Assembly: GCA_004794655.1 (NCBI GenBank)
Contig: SMMW01000596.1
Coordinates: 620,001-684,000, forward strand
Direction: 5' to 3'
Length of the DNA: 64,000 nucleotides
DNA from: Marisa cornuarietis
Taxonomy: Eukaryota; Mollusca; Gastropoda; Architaenioglossa; Ampullariidae
The stretch's first letter is position 1, and each line of letters opens with the position of its first letter. The position numbers and the translations under genes are program-made. This document shows, piece after piece, positions 62,201-64,000 of this stretch. The notes beneath the pieces were generated by a model that searched no databases, was not told the origin of the DNA, and saw only the letters and a program-made list of their open reading frames with translations.

Positions 62201-64000
62201 TGGATATCAGATTTGCAGATAAATATCTTGGTCAACATACAAATTATTTTTTCTTCTATACATCTACAGGTAAAGAAATCTTGCTTTACTCAAAGCCATT
62301 TTTCACTTACAACGTGCACTTGATGTGCACAATAATTCTGCAGCATATTTCAATGCCTGACACTTTCAAATATATGAACCTCAGAAACAATTACTTGTGT
62401 ATTCACTGACTAGATTTTTATAATTTGGAATCATGATTGAATCCTTTCTGGTAGTGTTCCAAGATTTCATTGAAGGTGTAATCAGTTGTGGATAGGACTG
62501 AAACATTTTCACTCATCATTCAAAAACATGATATAATTCTCACATATTCTTGGAAGAATGAGATCTAAGAAAAAAGTCTAAAGAGAAAACCTTTTTTAAG
62601 AAAAAACCTTTTCCACGGGGAAATTATTGAATATGAACAAATCTAAATGTAACTGTAAATTTTCAATGCAAAAGATCTATACCATATAGTTTGCAGCAAT
62701 GGATAACATAGTTTGACTATTACCATTGAGAATCTAATTTGTGATCTTTTAATTCCAAAAACATTTTATGGTCCTTTTGTAAATTCTCTAACTTATGATT
62801 ATGAAAAGATCTCATTTTAAAAAGAAACAAAAAATATATCGTTGAAAATATTCCTAAAGACAAATGGGTATAAAGAATATAAACTACATTTGCAGATTAA
62901 TATGTGTACAAACAAACTATGTTTGATCATTTATTGCAATATATGCTTTATTGTAAGAGTAATTCTTAGAAGTGAAACTTGGGAAGTGGAGAAATAACTT
63001 CAAGGATTATGAGGAAAATATTATTCAAAACATGAGTGAAGACATTAAAATAAGATTGTTAAAAGGATTAATTTTCTGTTATTAATAATGTTAAATGAGA
63101 TTATAATGCAAATGGCAGCATTGTTTTTTTCTGATGCTGCATTATCTGGCAGCTCCAGCAAGCAAGAACACAATGTCAGCAGCAGAGCTTTGACAATAAA
63201 TGTTTTACAACTGTAAACAAAATCAGATTCCTCTAGCTTTTAACGTCCAGCGTTAACCATTGTGCTAGACTTGAAAGGACATGTACTGACTCATTGGGCT
63301 CTAATTAAACAGTAAAATGCCAAATTTAATTAAAATAAATTGAAAAAAATTGTGAGGACTGGTACACAAAAGGCATTCATTGAGATTTACTTGGTTAAAC
63401 AAAGACCTGGAAGGAAAACATGGAAGAGTCAAAAACTACATCAGAACTGTTAGTGGCACCACTTTATGAGATGCATGAAGGAATCCTTCTGTGACTGCCT
63501 TACTATTAACCAAATATGTAATGGCACAATGAAAAAAAATTATGTTGACAACTGGCTTCTGTCACTGTGGCAGCGCTTAAAAGTTTCAATTTTCATGAAA
63601 AAAAAGTGCCAAATTCGATGTTAACGTGACTACACAACATTCTGATCTTTTCATATAAAATAAAGCAAGCAAAAAATCAATCATAAGACATGATGTGGAG
63701 AAACTTCTATAAAAGACATGTAGAACAGTCAACCAGAGAGAACAAGTAGATCAATCATCTAAAAAGCATCTAACATAAGAAGCAGACAAGACAGCTTCTA
63801 ATAACAGATCAGATCTATGTTTAAAGGTTTTATCATAAATGAAAGATATTTAACAACATATTTCAAAAAATATGAGAACAGGTAAATAACCCTCCATGGT
63901 CTGCAAACTTTCTAAACTTTTGATTTGAACATTGACTGAGCTGAGATCTATCTATAAGGTTGCAGATAAAGGAAAAAACAGTCATCAAGTATAAACATAA
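59264..64000. other. AT-rich, CpG-poor, repeat-poor DNA to the window end
   Basis: No ORF above 81 codons has recognisable content, and there are no minisatellites, SINEs or LINE frames, unlike the first 57 kb. The texture suggests either a long intron or UTR of a neighbouring gene, or old intergenic DNA. No RNA gene was recognised. Confidence 0.45.

Overview
The window looks like animal nuclear DNA, most likely from a gastropod or other lophotrochozoan. The evidence is GT-AG introns separating small symmetric (phase 1-1) exons, an ectodomain made of scavenger receptor cysteine-rich (SRCR) domains, a processed copy of the metazoan chromatin gene SMARCE1, RTE-like and L2/CR1-like LINE fragments, tRNA-derived SINEs, a TTAA-flanked fold-back element and very abundant mini- and microsatellites. 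The species call is inference. Nothing bacterial or viral was seen.

Layout. 1-2592 is a LINE-fragment graveyard inside the last intron of an upstream SRCR-type receptor gene; only that gene's terminal exon (2593-3044: stalk, membrane helix, cytoplasmic tail) lies in the window. 3045-6950 is its 3' UTR plus intergenic DNA with a 23-bp minisatellite. A second, paralogous gene then fills 7152-57046. I could assemble it as 43 exons: a signal-peptide exon, 41 exons coding 26 SRCR domains, and a terminal exon paralogous to the one at 2593. The conceptual CDS is 9,033 nt (3,010 aa) with every domain boundary in phase 1 and no frame break. 57047-57600 is its 3' UTR. 57.6-64 kb is AT-rich, poor in CpG and almost without repeats or ORFs; one GC-richer minus-strand open segment (59036-59263) is the only coding candidate.

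How the parts work together. The product should be a type I membrane protein with a very long ectodomain of six-cysteine (group A-like) SRCR modules and a short tail with two NPxY motifs, which fits a scavenger or endocytic surface receptor. Domains 2-25 fall into eight three-domain repeats, and canonical domains 1 and 26 cap the array. Domain 16 has lost both partners of one disulfide. Eleven domains sit on single exons and fifteen are split by introns of differing phase and position, including one GC-AG intron.

The introns hold most of the non-receptor content: an intact-frame SMARCE1 retrocopy with poly(A) tail and target-site duplication (21.5-24.0 kb), an antisense fragment of an SLC1/EAAT-type glutamate transporter (36.35-36.62 kb), two copies of a fold-back MITE, a hAT-like MITE beside a splice donor, SINEs, LINE 3' ends and several large tandem arrays. 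The least expected items are the three-domain periodicity, the retrocopy with its own poly(A) signal inside a receptor intron, the captured transporter fragment and the paired cysteine loss.
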